From contig WPIO01000005.1 in the NCBI GenBank assembly GCA_009760855.2, positions 2,890,001 through 2,954,000 on the forward strand: a stretch of 64,000 bases of DNA. The letters run 5' to 3'. The notes beneath the pieces are model-generated. The model was not told the DNA's origin. It did no database searches and worked only from the letters and a program-made list of their open reading frames with translations. Origin of the DNA: Cristatella mucedo (taxonomy: Eukaryota > Bryozoa > Phylactolaemata > Cristatellidae). Below, in pieces: positions 43,001 through 58,000 of the stretch. Made by a program: the position numbers and the translations under genes. Position 1 is the stretch's first letter, and every line of letters begins with the position of its first letter.

Positions 43001-46000
43001 GTGGCAGACCCAAGGGTAGGGCAGTGGGCATTTCCTCCTCCATACTGCTGCGCAGCAATGTATCTGCTATCTATTCCAACGACCTACATCAAATACTACA
43101 AACGGCAAAAGCAGGCCTCAATTTCACTCAACGAGCAACAGTTGAGCTTGTGCAAATAAACACCATGATTATGTGCTGCAACTTTTCATGAATTGCGGTT
43201 CCAGCCCCGTCTACATGAAAATCTTGCGTGTCTTTCCCCCTAAATTAGAATTGTGCAGGTCCTGCTCCCCCTAACAGAAAAAATCCTGGCTCCACCTCGG
43301 ATGACAGTAGTGGCCCAGGACGTCTAGAATGGAAGTGCTTGAGTAGGCAGTAGAGAAAAGATACCATCTTTTGGCAAGATGATTTGAAGTGAGTTCACCA
43401 GTATGCAATGGATTCAATAAGCAGCAAACGGAAATATTCCAGCAGCAAAAGAAATGTTGACCGCCGAGCATTGCATTTTGGAAGAACGATACGATTAAAA
43501 GGGAATCAAGCAAAATAGCTTGGGTAGTACTACCGCCTGAAAACCAATGATGTCTTTGTAGATGCAGCATCGGTGGCTGATGCCACTTGGCATTCGTCAG
43601 TGAATTCGATGTTCCAGGCCCAGCAGTTGTATAGCAGCCTGTCCAGAGAAATATGAAAACAGCCCATCACTAAATTATGTTGTTCCTGCAGTAGTTTCTT
43701 TTCTCCGACTTTCTGGTCATTGACTACCATATGGACGCAAATAGGTGTTTATGGAAGAAGGGATGCTAGTGGTAGCATAATGCCAGTTAACATATGCCAT
43801 TGAGCATGTGTGAAACAGTACTGCACTCCAACTGCAACTGGATTGCAAACGATAAGCCAAATTGAAAAGTAACCTGAGATTATTGTGATTTGCATCATAC
43901 GATAAATTCACTATGATTTTGAGCTATAAGTGCTAAGGTAAGGGGGTTTACAACAGAGGGGCTGCGTTAGTTAGCATTTACCATGTCTATAGGATTTTTA
44001 GGAAATCGCAAGACTACCACAAAATACCCAAACATGGTCATATGGCCCTAAATATTAAACAAGACAGGCAGGCAGTAATCATCTTGCTCAGATATATCAC
44101 GAGTTTTGCGGAAGTGGTGCACTTTTGCACATTAGGTATGCACCCAAGCACACTAAGATATGCTATGCCTAGCCTAGAGTCTGATACAGTTGGCATGATT
44201 TAGATATTGGCTCGAGGTCAATCTTCTCTCCAGCATGTGCCGCAGAGTAACAATTTTCGACCTACATTTGACCTAGCAGATGCGATCGTAAAAGTCTCTT
44301 TCGTGGGCATTCTAGCAAGAGAAAATTAGAGTGGCAAGGCTTTTTGTGGTGCAATAGAAAGATCACGAGAAAACACTGTGTTTTAGGACAACTGCTACAT
44401 TCTTTTTTGTACATGCATTATGCCTCATGTTTCCTATTTCCATGTTTACCACTACAGTCAAACAAACTATGTGAGACAATCCTACAGACCAATAACGGTT
44501 AAGGAGAAGACAACTGACAAAATCTATGTTAATTAACTGAACATTGGTATGCTAGAACAAGTGCTTACCGCAAATGCTCCTCCAAGATTGATCGGCTCCC
44601 TCGAGGATGAAAAATAGAGCATCATGACTGCTGGATGTATAAGGTACGTGCAGTAAGTGAGGCGGGCCAGTGGCACGAAAGGTCTCCACGACAGCAGCCT
44701 ATTCACCCAGCCTGCAGCGATTCAGAGTTTGGTTCAGTCAGTGCCAAACAATGTGTTACATGGGATGAACACATGGTATCCTATCCATTGGCAGTCTCAA
44801 AGCGCAATCGCATTTGCCGAGTCTTTTATATAGTCGATGCCCATATAGCTATGAACAGACACTACCTTCGGCACCTCTAGTGGCACAAAGAGCTGCACAG
44901 TGAGACAGGTCGCGAAGTAACACTGCAACAGAAGACTTGGTGTGATGCTGCCATACATCGGGGTAGTGTGCAAACGTCGACTGTTTCACAACTTGAGCAC
45001 ATTAATTGGTAGACCGACTGGGCAGAAGTGCACCTTTAGGTCAGCTAACATGGTGAAACTGATAGCCACAGTAAGGTTTGCAGCAACAACCTATATATCC
45101 TGCTGAACGTAAACTTTGGAGAAGAGTAGCAGCTAGAAGCAAGGAAAAAGGCAGCCAATCGTCGAGGGAGTGGGGTGATAGTAAGAGGGAGTGAGAATGA
45201 AAAAAAGAGACGTGCAAAAGCACCCAATAAAGCTGACTAGACGTGACAAGAGGCAGCTGTAATTGCACCACAGTCGTTGAGGAAGTCGGGCACGACTTGG
45301 CTATGATGGCCTTGGCAGCTAAATGATTCTTGTGCAAAAGGCATGGTTTTTAATTGACTAGGCAGGCAAATCTTTCATACGGCTTAGAGAAGGCCGGTGC
45401 CAGATTTTGGCACTGGCAGACATATTAGCGCTACATCAACGTTAAAAGCGCAATCACCGCAGATCGACCAAGTTCCGGGAGCCGGATAGGTAAGCTCATG
45501 CCCCCCAGCTTAGCTCAGCCAGGGTCCACCATGGGTAATAAAAAAAAGATTAAAATCACAGCAGGTGATGCCAACCATATCCAGCAAACATAAAAGTGGC
45601 ACACGGGCACAAGCTGGAAGACTTGTGCACCCGCCTTCGTCGATGCTGCTTACCGGCATAGCCTGTGCTGCATGCGTAGATGACCCACGCCACACCGATG
45701 GACCAAGCCAACCTAGACAGAGCATTGTATGCGGCGTTCTCTACTACAGATGCAGTTCCAGCTCGGGCGCCAAATTCGGCGTCGTACGGTGCATATATCA
45801 CCGACAAACAGCAGCCAGCGGCAACAAGCCATCCAGCGATGACGGTGAACTAAAAGGAGAAGATCACCAACATGTTGCAAGCCAACAACAAAAGCTGCAA
45901 GGTTGTAATAACAGCTTGAAGAATGCCAGGGTATGTAAGGAAGCTTGCTTGAATGGGGAACCAAATTTCAAGCAATGCTATATAACTTGTTTGCACAAAA

Positions 46001-49000
46001 CAGCTGTCGGCTGGGCTTCTAATGTAAATGCTAAAAGTGTACAAGGTTGCAGACACTAATGGCACTCAGACAAGAGTTTAGTTACCATGACACAATAGCC
46101 TTGTTGACAGTACAAACGTTTTTAGACTCACGGCATTCATGACGACTTTGCCCAGATGAGCATACAGAGCAAAGCCCAACAGGATGCCCACGCCATAAGC
46201 TTCAAAACGACACCAGGGCTTGATATACATGTCGTTGAACCACGATCTACAATTAAACAATTTTACATGACCAGCACACGATACAGCAGAATCACTATTA
46301 CCATAGGGTGCAGCCAGGAATTAGTACAGGTTGCTGAGCCCTTATGAGGCATGAACATTGATCTTGATCAAACCTAACAATAATAATGGCAGTACAACTC
46401 TACCACGTGAGTTGAGGGGGCTGCTGCCAGCACTCTTCCAGTTGCTTATGAACAAAGGGAAACAAACCCATGTGTAACCACAACCAATTGGAATATTTAG
46501 AGAAATATATAGTGCTTAGAAAAATATGCAAGCTATGTCAAGTAAGGTAATCTATATGTAAGGCTGCTTACTTCAAAATCCTCTATACTTACCTGTCCTA
46601 CATTTGACCTCAAAATATAGACATTCAAAATCCATAATCACCCATCACTATCATAATCATGAATCTTAATCATGATAACATACTAAATCTATCTCTCACT
46701 TTTATGAACATGAAATTTAAAAGTAGCTTGCGATAATATTTGATGAGGCAAACACGATGTATCACACATTTTAAAAAGCTAAAATGCTACTACAGTACAT
46801 TTACTTGATTCCCGGAAAGTACTAAACGCAATCATTCTACCTACATTAAAAGGAAACTACTGTAGCTAGCGGAATAAACAACTGAAAAGCACCTGGTATC
46901 CAGAAGGTTGAATTATTTGAAAGACAGCACGAACTGAGGCAAGCACAAGAGAACCTAATTAAAATTGTATTTCACACAGTCAATAGCAGCATATCGGGTT
47001 ACAGTTTATAAATCTTTAGCAGGCACTAAGCTTTAGACCCGACAAGTTAGTTTGTCGAACCAAGATGTAAACCAGACCGAACAGCCTAAATCAAAATGGG
47101 AGAGTTGTGAGGAGCTTCCCTTTGGCAATCAAAGCCAACGTTCAACTCATAAGGCAAACAAAAACACCTTCCTTTGTCAAAGGAATGCATAGTGAAAACT
47201 GTGGTCACTCCACATCTGGGCTATGAAAGCCCTTATTAATAAATTCTTACCAAGCCTTTCAGCGGTTTCGTTTGATGGCACTGCCCCTGATCCAGCCTAC
47301 GGCAATGCTATGCCTAAATGTTGCTGTATGCAGGCACTAGGCTGGATTGCCCTCCCGACCACCGACTAGCCAATCGGAGCGCAGCTAGGCGTTAGCAACA
47401 AGGCTAACGAATCAGAGCCCAGCATTCCTTAACTGTAGACGAGAGAAGCAGGTGAGGAGGAACGTCTTGGGACAGGCAGTTGTGCTCCCCCCTCCGTGTC
47501 GAATAAAGTGGTGGTGTTGCTCGTCGGCTGGCATTCTGTACAGTGCGCGACGGCAACCGAACTATATACTTTCAGCATGGCATGTCAAAGGTCCAAGAAA
47601 AACCACGGTTAAAGCTTATGAGCTGCTACCATTTTACCAGTGTGCCATTCTAGTCAACAGACTATTGTTGGTGCAGTGGTGGACCCTCAAGATAATTTTT
47701 GGGCAGTTTTCAAGACTTTGTTATGAGATCCGGAGATGAAAATCTGGGATGACTGGCAATAACCTATCACGCAGAACCACTATTGGGCAATGGGTAACGT
47801 GATGCCAAAGGTATGTGCACAATGGTCCTCTTATGCACATCCAAGACAACTACACGTCTGTATTAACATATAAAACCTCAATATCGTTTTGAAATAACCC
47901 AGAGCTTGTAAAAATGCAAAAAAAGGTTGCCCCATCACACTACTTCTCGCCGACCTGCACTGGCTCCAAGTCAAGCAACACATCGGCTTCAAGGTTTTGT
48001 CACTCACTTTTAGGTCCCTTCATTCTTTGGTTTCAGCCTGCCTATCAGATCTACTCTCCGGTCAAGCTAAGCATCGTACCACTCATTTTTCGGAATCTAG
48101 CTGTTTACCTATACCTCGTACAAATCTCAAATCCTTTGGAGACCGTACGCCTGGAACTCATTCCCGACTTGGGTCAAGATGTCCCCTGACTTGACCACAT
48201 TTAAACAGAAATTAAAAACTCACCTATTTATCACAGCATTTAGTGAGTCCCTTTGATTCGTCATTTACGTGCTTATGTGTGCTGACACTGCGCATACCAT
48301 CACTAACCAAACTTGCGTGCTGACCCTGTGCATTTCACCCCTAACTACGATATTCACGTTGTTTATCAAGCATACCACTAACCATTCGATCGCATTTCCT
48401 TTGAAGCAAATGTGAAGGACCTAGAAAGAGATTGATTTATCTGAGTGTGCTTTATCAAGTGCATTATTATTATTACTATTTTACATTCTAGCAAAAGCCA
48501 AACACATTAGTGTAGAATTCTAGAACTAAAGCTCTTTTGATATAGAAAACATCGTGATGGTATCAAAATAAAAAAAGTGTCACAATCAACCGTAGAATTT
48601 GCAACTTCATCACAGTCATTGGTGGGAACTTACGTGAACCTTAAGTCATTGAGCCATACACAGTCACACACCATAGAAATAAAAGAATGAATAATAACAT
48701 GCAAGAACAGTAGGAAAATACTATAGGCATGCCCAAGCGAATACAAAGAAATAGCACAAGAAACGCCGCATGTAACTAATCTAACAATGGTAATCCTGTA
48801 ACCAGCTAATACTGTTATTATGATTATAGATTACCTGCAGTAGCACAGCAACCACACATGCCTTGATTTTCTTTCAATCTATATACTTCATAGTCATGGC
48901 CCACCCAACATGCAGGACCATATAATCCTATCTCATCTCAAAACTTCAAACCTAGCAAGTTCCACTCAGGTTTTAGAGCAAATCACTCGAAACAGAGTCC

Positions 49001-52000
49001 TCACTATTGCAAGTGTACAACGACATTATCTGGACCAAGGACTTGGGTAGAGCCTCTCTACTAATTTTTTTAGATCGACAGGCAGCATTTGTGACTATTG
49101 ATAAAAAGGCCTTGTTGAACACTTACCATCACGGCTGGCCATCGCTGGTACTGCAATGCTGTGCTACGATTACTCATGTCCTATCTCAACGGTATATCTC
49201 AAAGCCAAGATGTCCATGGGCACCGGCCACCAGGTGAGCCGTTCAAGCTTTGGGTAACCCAAGGATCTGTTCTAGGTCTGCTTCTTTTTTTTCAATTGGT
49301 ACTCTCCGTTTTGCCGATGTAATCGCCTAGCAAAATCTAGATTTAAATTTTATACAAATGACACGCAGCAGTGCCTATGCTTTGATCCCTCATGTTTTTC
49401 AGCACGCCAAATTGCCTAACGGCATGTACTGCTGACACCTGTACTAGGGTGGCAGTAAAATTCCTAAAATTGTATGGTGATATATTCGCCTTACTAGTCA
49501 AGGCCAAAACCTCGTGTCATTTAGAAAAAAGAAAACCATACCCTCAAAACGGACTCAGCAAGTAAATCGCCTGTAGTCACTGCATGCAATCTGGGGATTC
49601 TACAATGCCTTTTGCTAGAGGGACCACATCAGCTCCACAATCAAGTGTGCTTACTTTCTGCATTGCCTACATACGCAATGTTGCGAACATTTGGGGCTTG
49701 TTTAGATAAGGATACCGCAGCCAAGCAAGTACATGAATTGCAACTTTCAGACTAGTCTTCTACGACTTGCTGGTCACGAATCGTCCAGTCTGTAAAATAA
49801 GACGTTTAAGTTGGTGAAAATTCTGCTGCCTAGGCATATCTGCCGTGATCTGTGAAACTACCACATTACACCATTTCTCACCAACGTGCAGAGGCTCCGC
49901 ATCAAACAACTTGTAGACTTCAAGTTTATGTTGTTCATTTTCATGTCCATCATTCTCTTGCACCAGAATACCTATCGGACATGCTTTTTTCATTGCACCA
50001 CCTTGCCTAGAATGCCTAGAACATTTTAGATCTGGTCTTATACAAATGTATTAGCACTACTATTATCAAGTTTATTATACATAACCTTATCCAAGCACAT
50101 TTTCTCAAAGTGTAATGAAAGAGGTACAGAATGGATATATTTAAACAATGCTGAAGCACGGCACAAAAAGCAGTGATGACAAGTACACTGCTCAATTAAT
50201 GACCGCTTCGGTACTCACGCCCCTGCTTCACCAAGGAATCCCATTTTGAAAGAATTCACGGCAGATATAGCCGCCGCCGATGCGATGCTCCCACATATTA
50301 GAAGCAAAGTTACAGCCACACCAACACGGCTGTGCCTGAAACCAACCATTTGCAATAAATAGTCAGTTTGATAATAAACAAAACATTAAACAAATAAGAA
50401 AGTAGACCAGGGAGAAAAATAATCCCATATTGGCAGCATGTAAAACTAAACTGGGAGAATTTTAGTCAATCATAAGAAGATTAATTAACAGCAACAATAC
50501 ATATACCGTCATACACTAGCCCCCGACCCAGATCGTGGGTTTGACCTTGCAGTGGGCGATCAAGGATCGTTCACTGCAAGCAGTGGTGATAGCCAAAATG
50601 GCTCTTCTGCCACTATATAAAAGAGGCTGTTAAATCATCTAAGCTTATTAAGCCATATAAAGTAATATGCCATAGCTGGATGCGCCAGATGCTCAAGTTC
50701 ACTACGAACAAAGATTTATAATCAACGATGGATTAGTGCAATCTTGTGCTACAATACCCAAAGTTACATGAAAACACCGTGATATCAAGCTTTATTTTCC
50801 CACAATTGCATTGAGCTGCGGTAAAGTACTTAGCCTTAAACTTGTAGAATACATAACATTGCTGCCACAGCCAAACGCCATATAACTATATGAAACTGGC
50901 TAAATGACCATAAAAAGCTTAAGTTGATGATACCACTTCCATCTCACAAAGTGTGGCAGGGGTAAAAAGCAGCCCCAAGCTTCAGGTGCATTTAGAGTAA
51001 TTTCAAGCAGCAATGATCCCATTAACTATGTAAGGTCCAGAAACTGCTTCAGGCAAATGGTAAAAGCAGTAAAGTTAGTCTTAGCACTTGTATGGGGAGA
51101 TGTACATTTGAGAACCGAATGCAAGGGAAGAGTAACAATATTTTGCATAACATAATGGTATTTGGAGCTCAAAATGGAAGAAATGAGTAATCAGACATTC
51201 TGGGGCAGTAAATGGAATGATCGATTAAAATGAACTCCAGTCAAAGCACCCTCATTATTTTACCAACTTCAAGGAACTCAAAAAATGTAGCTGATAGCCA
51301 ATTTTAAAAGAACTCAAGCCTCATGGGATAACAGTTGCTCCTCAGGGTTCATTGAAACCCACATTACAGGAATGGCACCCTGTAGCACTCGGCAAACTGT
51401 AGCCTCGGCAAACAAATGGAGCTGGAGTCAATCGTGAATGATCCGAGAAAGATTCAGACTTCTGGTCAATTGCCTGCTCGAAATAATCTGGACTTGGATG
51501 ACCAAATGGTGAACAAGGATCCCCATCTTTGAGAGCAACAAAAATAGCCTTAGTGACACTGATTCTTTTCAACCAAGTGTCCTCACTCAGCAGAGCAGCA
51601 CACGAAATATAACTAAAAGGCAGAGCTGCTAGTTGCATTATACAAGCATCGTAGCGACTGACACATGATATGCAAGCGCCTTGGTCTGTACCTGTCATAT
51701 AAAAGATTAATGCCGACTGGTGTGAAAACCGACTGCAACAAATGCAGCTTCCCATGATCACCCATGAAACTATAAACGGCTTAAAGGTTCTTCCAGTCAC
51801 ACCTGGCAGGGATCGCTTGTCTCGGATCTCATTAAGAAGTTATGGGATATTTGCAATCCGGACTGAAGACGGTTAAGACAGTTACACACAGAAAACAGCC
51901 AAAGGTGTGCATGCCAACCGCAGGTCACCCTTAGCGCAAGAGCTTTAATTACTGGCTAACGATGGATATGACACTAAAAAAAAGTTTTGCAAGTCAGTTT

Positions 52001-55000
52001 TGAGATTAAGCCCACAGCCAACTGCAAACAAGTATAAATATAAAAACAAAATATCCAAATGAAGGCAGGAAACTGATCTCTCTCAAAGATTTACACGATT
52101 GGATAAACCAGCAGCATGCTAAAGCTATCTTAGCCAAGCTGGGGCATAGCCACCATAGCAAACAGTCTACAAAACCCTGTGATAATGTTTAGGTTACTAT
52201 TAAAAAGCAGGTAGTACCGAAAATTGTTTTTAATTTACCATCACAGTAATGTAAATGAAATTAACTTATATGGCAATGAACATTTTCGGAAAAATTGCTA
52301 TGCTAAAAAGGTTTGAGCACTAAACAGACCTGAGAATACACCAAAATAATGTCACTAGAAAACTACATGAACATTGTCACAGCAAAAATAACACCAATTA
52401 TATCCAATATTAGTGAATTAATAGAAGGTGTCTGAAATGGATTCAGCATGGAACTAAGTAGGATTCTGATAATGCAGTGAATGGAACTTGACTTGCACCA
52501 ATCGAATTATAGTGCACAAATCATTATGAAAACCAGCAATTTGATGCTGCGGTTAGTAAGTTGCTCAAATAGTAAACCAGCTTGATGATGAAGCACTGCT
52601 GAACCAATATCAAGGGAAAACATAAAAATTAAGCTTAAAAAATAAATGATATATCATTTGATGGTGAGAGAACTTTGCACCGACTGGGGATTGATGACTG
52701 CAATTTGATCACACACGAATGTCATTCAGTCTGAGAAAGTGAGCTTCGGAAAGTCGGCAAAGCACAAGCTTCTTTTGTGTTACTGTCGAACAGAACCTGA
52801 TAAACAGCTAGCCCCACTCTAGGAACTGCCAGGAAGCCTTGTGGCTGGCTGAGAGTGCCTCCGAAGAGTGATCTCTTAGCTGGTATTTGACACCTCTACG
52901 TAGGACCCCACAACTTGCAGGAGAGAGGGGGAGGGGCACCTCTGGGAAAGGTGATTAAGGCACATGGAATAAGATATCACTTTTATGCTGACGATACTCA
53001 GCTGTATTTTTTATTCACATCATCGGAATCATCAGCAGCAACTAATAAACTGAATACTTGCCTTGCCGACATACGATCCTGGATGTCTCCGGAAAATTTC
53101 TTGAAACTAAATGACGATAAAACCCAACTGCTGCTCATAGGACACCCTAAGCTTGTGGCTGGATTACAAGGCTTTGCTCTTATAATAGGTGATGCTGTTG
53201 TGCGACCATCACCACGTGCTCGAAGTTTAGGTGTCATTTTCGACAGCAGCCTAAATTGTAAAAGCTTCATTCAGAAGACTGCTTCTACAGCTTGCCATCA
53301 CCCTTATCTAAGATTAGGAGCTGTCTTCCACAGTGGCTTGCAAAAATTTAACTAGCCCCTTAGTTCTGTCTTGGCTTGATTATTGTAATTCCCTTTGCCT
53401 GAGCTACCAGAAAAGCAACTAGGCCACTGCAGCTTGCTATGAATATGGCTGCAAGGCTAGTCTTCAAGTCCCATAGTTTGAGCACGTGTCTCCTTTGCTA
53501 AAAGAAATAGGATGGATGCCGATTGAGCAACAGATACAGAGCGTAGTTTTTTTTACTGACCCACAAGGCCCACCACGGCCTAGCTCCTTCGTACCTAGCT
53601 GAACTGTTGCACCAGTTTCAGCCTCATCGTGCCCTCAGGTCCTGTGTGGACAATGAATAAGCTGCTCCATTCTTCCACTTGAAGACCGGTGGTGACAAGC
53701 TTTAGCTCTGCAGGTCCTAGACTGTGGAACTCGCTTCCATAATTCTTATGCAATGACAACTGCACTCCTGCTGCCGACTATGGCTCATCTTTTCCAGCGG
53801 TCCTGAGCTGCTACTTCCATGCTACTCACTACCTCAACTGCTCTCCTGACTCTGCTATGCTTCCCACTTCCTCTTTGTTGCGTAAGACGAAGTCTGTTGG
53901 CTACCGAATGCGTACCGAAAGCCGCTTAGGCTGTAGGTTTGCTATACGAAACTCTCCTGCATAACACCCACATAATATAACACCCATACACACTTAACAC
54001 ATAACATAAAACACATAACACCTTGTTTATTCAAGTGCCTTTTGCACCTGCTCGAGTACCGGAGGGCCACCTTAGAGCGATTCCATGAGACACCCTCAGG
54101 CTCGGTCGGGGAGTGGCCGAGCGGTGGCTACACTACATTACAATATCAATAAAGTCTTGACAGTAGTGAGACATGTATCAACCCACAAGTTGTTTCCTCT
54201 GTAAAATGGCAAACTTGAATTTCACAGATTTCATCAGGCATATCGACGGCAGCTGCAACTTCTCCATGCGGGTGGAGAGACTGGAGCTTGTTGCTAAGCT
54301 GCAACGTGTCGACTAACTTAATAATTGTCTGCCTCCCTTTTCATAAGGAGGTGCTTTTGCCATGTACCAGAGCATCAACAATATTGATAAAAAGAACTAG
54401 ATTAAGATGAGATAAAAAACCCGAGGGTCGAAAACATGTCAGTGCCCAAGCCACTACTGACAACCTTGGGCAGACTAGGCAGTCTACAGCTGGTATTCTG
54501 CATGCAGGGCTCAGTTTGGGAATGATCATGCGTAGCACAATGGGGCAATCCAGCCCAGGCTCGGCGTAAACCAACATGCCCATGCCACCCACCAGCACCG
54601 TGAGGCTATTCCTATACACTGAGCAACACTTCTGTCACCAACAATCTTGAAAAAGTGGGAAAATGACAGCTAATCTGCTGTCCGAAATGGATTTTAGACA
54701 ACACAGCGAGGCTGAAACTGCTGCAGTATTTCAGCTGCGTATGAAAGACACATGCCGTGAAGGGGCCTTGTGGTTTAAAGAAAGAAATTCGGTCTATATC
54801 CACAAATCGTCAGGAAGCCATCGACGCTCCTTTGCAAGAAGACACGTGACTCAAATCTTCTGGATTTAAAGACCCCTGAGGTGGCCATTTTCGTCATATT
54901 TCGTCCCATTTTCTGCAGAGTTTTAAGCAGCCTGGCCAATTCTGAGTTACAGTGGTTTAGACAAAGGAGAACCAATATGCTAGTACGACTTTTAATCAGC

Positions 55001-58000
55001 AACTGCTGTAAATAGTCACTCAGCCTGGACATAGATTGAATACAATGAATAGCTCTACAGGTGGTACTCTGAACAAAAACCTATTGCGTTATTCAATCTG
55101 CAAAGAGCTCTAAAACAAATGTTAAACTATTCCCGCCCTACGGATCCCCAACTACAATATTGAAGTCACTTGATCCAGCTGTACGTTTAAGGTGCATTCG
55201 GTTTAATAATAATTTAGCTTAAGGACATTAGCCAACACCTAAAACATGGATGCCCGATAGGCAGCTGTTCAGTTTATCAATGCACACAGCTAATTGTAGA
55301 GGGTTTAATGACAGGGACAGCTGAATATTGTCAACGTGGATGTATACCCGATGCCACGTCCTTGAATTACCCTCTACTGAGCTATTGTGAAAATTGACAA
55401 TGACCATGTCATGTTAACAGACGCTAAGGAACTCTGCAAGCGTGCTAGATAAAACCTATCGCCCTATTCCACGGTCTGGACATAATCGGACAGGTACAGC
55501 TTGGAAAATTCCAATACCACATCAGATCGTTATACTCGATAATGAAGAATCATTGACATTATGGTGACAACAGGAATATGAAAAAAGACTATGGACCTCG
55601 AACTAGCTACTAATAGATCAAGTGCAGCATCAGTTTAGGCACGTACTTATAGAGAAGAAATGCCAACACAGGGGTGATGAGGAAGAATTGCATGTCATTT
55701 GCCAAGTACCACGTCCAGTCCATGCACTACAATGATAGAGGCTTCAAACTGACAACCGTACAGTGAAACATATAAATTCACGCACGTGCACGTGTGCACA
55801 CACACACTCACACACAATGACACAGAAAAAGGTAAACAAAAAAGTAAAGTTACCAATGAATCATAGCACATGGAAAGCACGATCAAAAAACCTATAACCA
55901 GATGATCATTCCTGTCTAGGCAGATTTTGAAAAACAAACAACTCACAATAATAATAATAATAATAATAGTAATAATACATTTTATATAGCACCCTCAGAG
56001 AACTCAATCTCTTTCTATGCACTTAAAATCTGCTGCAAAGGAAGCACGATAATAGCCGATATAGGGAGCAGGAATGCTGAGTCATGCTGAAAATGACAGA
56101 AACAGTGAAAATCTTCCACAAAGCCTACATATAATAATAACACATTTGTATAGTACCCTCAGACAACGAATCTTTCTATGCACTTTCCATAGGCTGGACA
56201 GAAAGCATGTCAACTAGGTCAGTAATAGCATGCACAGTGTGAGTACACATAAGTACAGGCAGAATAATTTACAAGGACCTAGCAAATGCTGTGAGGAGCA
56301 GATCCATTTTAGCTTCTTTTTAAATGTCAAGTCAGAGGATGTCTTGACATCAGTCGGGAGGGAGTTCCAGGCTTTGGGAGTACACAGAATACAGGCATGG
56401 TCTTAAGAGGATTTGAGGTTGGTTTGAAGCACAGTTACACGACTGGAATCACAAGAGAGGGATAATAGCTGTGATAGGTAGGCTGGAGCTAGAGATCTGC
56501 CTAGACAGGAAGAGGTAAAAGTGAGTGACAAAACCCTGAAGTCGATGTGCTGCTTGATGGGGAGCCAGTGCAGGTCAGTTAGAGGTGGTGTAATGTGCCA
56601 TCTTTGACATTCACGACAGACAAGCCTGGCTGCAGAGTTCTGCACCAACTATAAGATTCCTTGGGCTGGAAGACCTGCAGGTGGTGAGTTACAGAAGTCG
56701 AGACGAGATGTCCCAAATGCAAGGACCGACTTGGATATGTTTTCCCTGTCTAGGGAGGCCAATGCTGCCTAGATGAAAGCAGGCAGACTTGACTTCAGAG
56801 CTAATACGGGTCGTCTAGAGAAAAAACAGGACACCCAGATTTCGTGCGAATGCAACAGGCAGAGCGACTGTGAACAATAACATTTCCAATTTCTGAGTAA
56901 TACTCGGTTTTCTTGCAACTAGAAAATTGGTTTTATTCAGTTTTAAAAAGCTTGCTGTCATCTAAATGCAGATGTCAGCAATATATGCAATCTGAAAAAC
57001 CCTTCTTGGCAACATTGTTGAACTGAATGTTCAACGGCACATGCAGAGTCGACAAACAATAACAAAAAACAAGAGAGAATTGTTGCTGAGACATACCACG
57101 GTCAGACCTGTACCATGGTTGCTGCTAGCCAACCTGGTTTCATGCTGGGTCTCCAAGCAGAGTCACTGATTAACACTCACCAATCAATCGCTCGGCAGAA
57201 GCAAGGTATGAATGAGAGTGATCCGAACTGGCACGGGTGGCTGCAATACCACCACAATGTAATGTATCTCTGTTTGTAAATCCACGAAGCTATACGGATT
57301 ATGTTACGAGTGTTACAAAGGAGAGTTTTCTGTACTGCACTTACGGTCCAAATACGGTCGGCAAAAGACTACATCTCACGAAACAAAGAGAAAGTGAGAA
57401 GCATAGATAAGTCAGAAGGGCGGTCGAGGTAGTGCATAGCATGAGGGCAGCAGCTCAAGATGGCTGGAAAGGTTTTGCCACTTTCGGCAGAAGAAAAGTA
57501 GATGTCGTTGCATAGGAAATTAGGAAGTAACCTCCATAGTCTACGATCTGCCGGGCAAAAGCTTCTGTCACCAACGGCATATACATGGAACAGCTAATTT
57601 GTTGTCCCTAAAAGACCTGAGGGCACGAGGTAGCTAAATCCTGATATAGCAGTTCAGATAGGTATGATGAAGCCAAGCCATGGCAGGCCTTGAGAGGGAC
57701 AGTGTACAAATTTGCTCTACGTCTGTTCATTAACCGGGAGCCACTGCAACTCCTTCAAGCAAAGGAGACACATGACTTAAATTCTTAAATTTTTTCCCAA
57801 TCGAGAAGAAATGTATCACAAGCTGTCGAGGCGGCATGGCTTTGTAGTTTGTCCAGCCAAAACTGAATTATGGCAGTCTGAATAGACAGAACTAGAGAGC
57901 TAGTAAGATCGTTAGCCAGCCACGGTGGTAGGCAGTCCATAGCCTTAGTCAGGAATCGAACATGATTATTAGCTGCAGAAGGTTTCTCCTGAGAAGAAGC

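Noticed and set aside
45041-46065. Several overlapping frames around gene B exons
   Set aside because: Alternative-frame shadows; only the exons at 45654-45849 and 44569-44711 have family motifs and phase-matched borders.
51342-51800. 152-codon cysteine-rich open frame on the minus strand
   Set aside because: No recognisable domain, lies wholly within a gene B intron, no splice or start context. Most likely a chance frame; noted in the intron entry.
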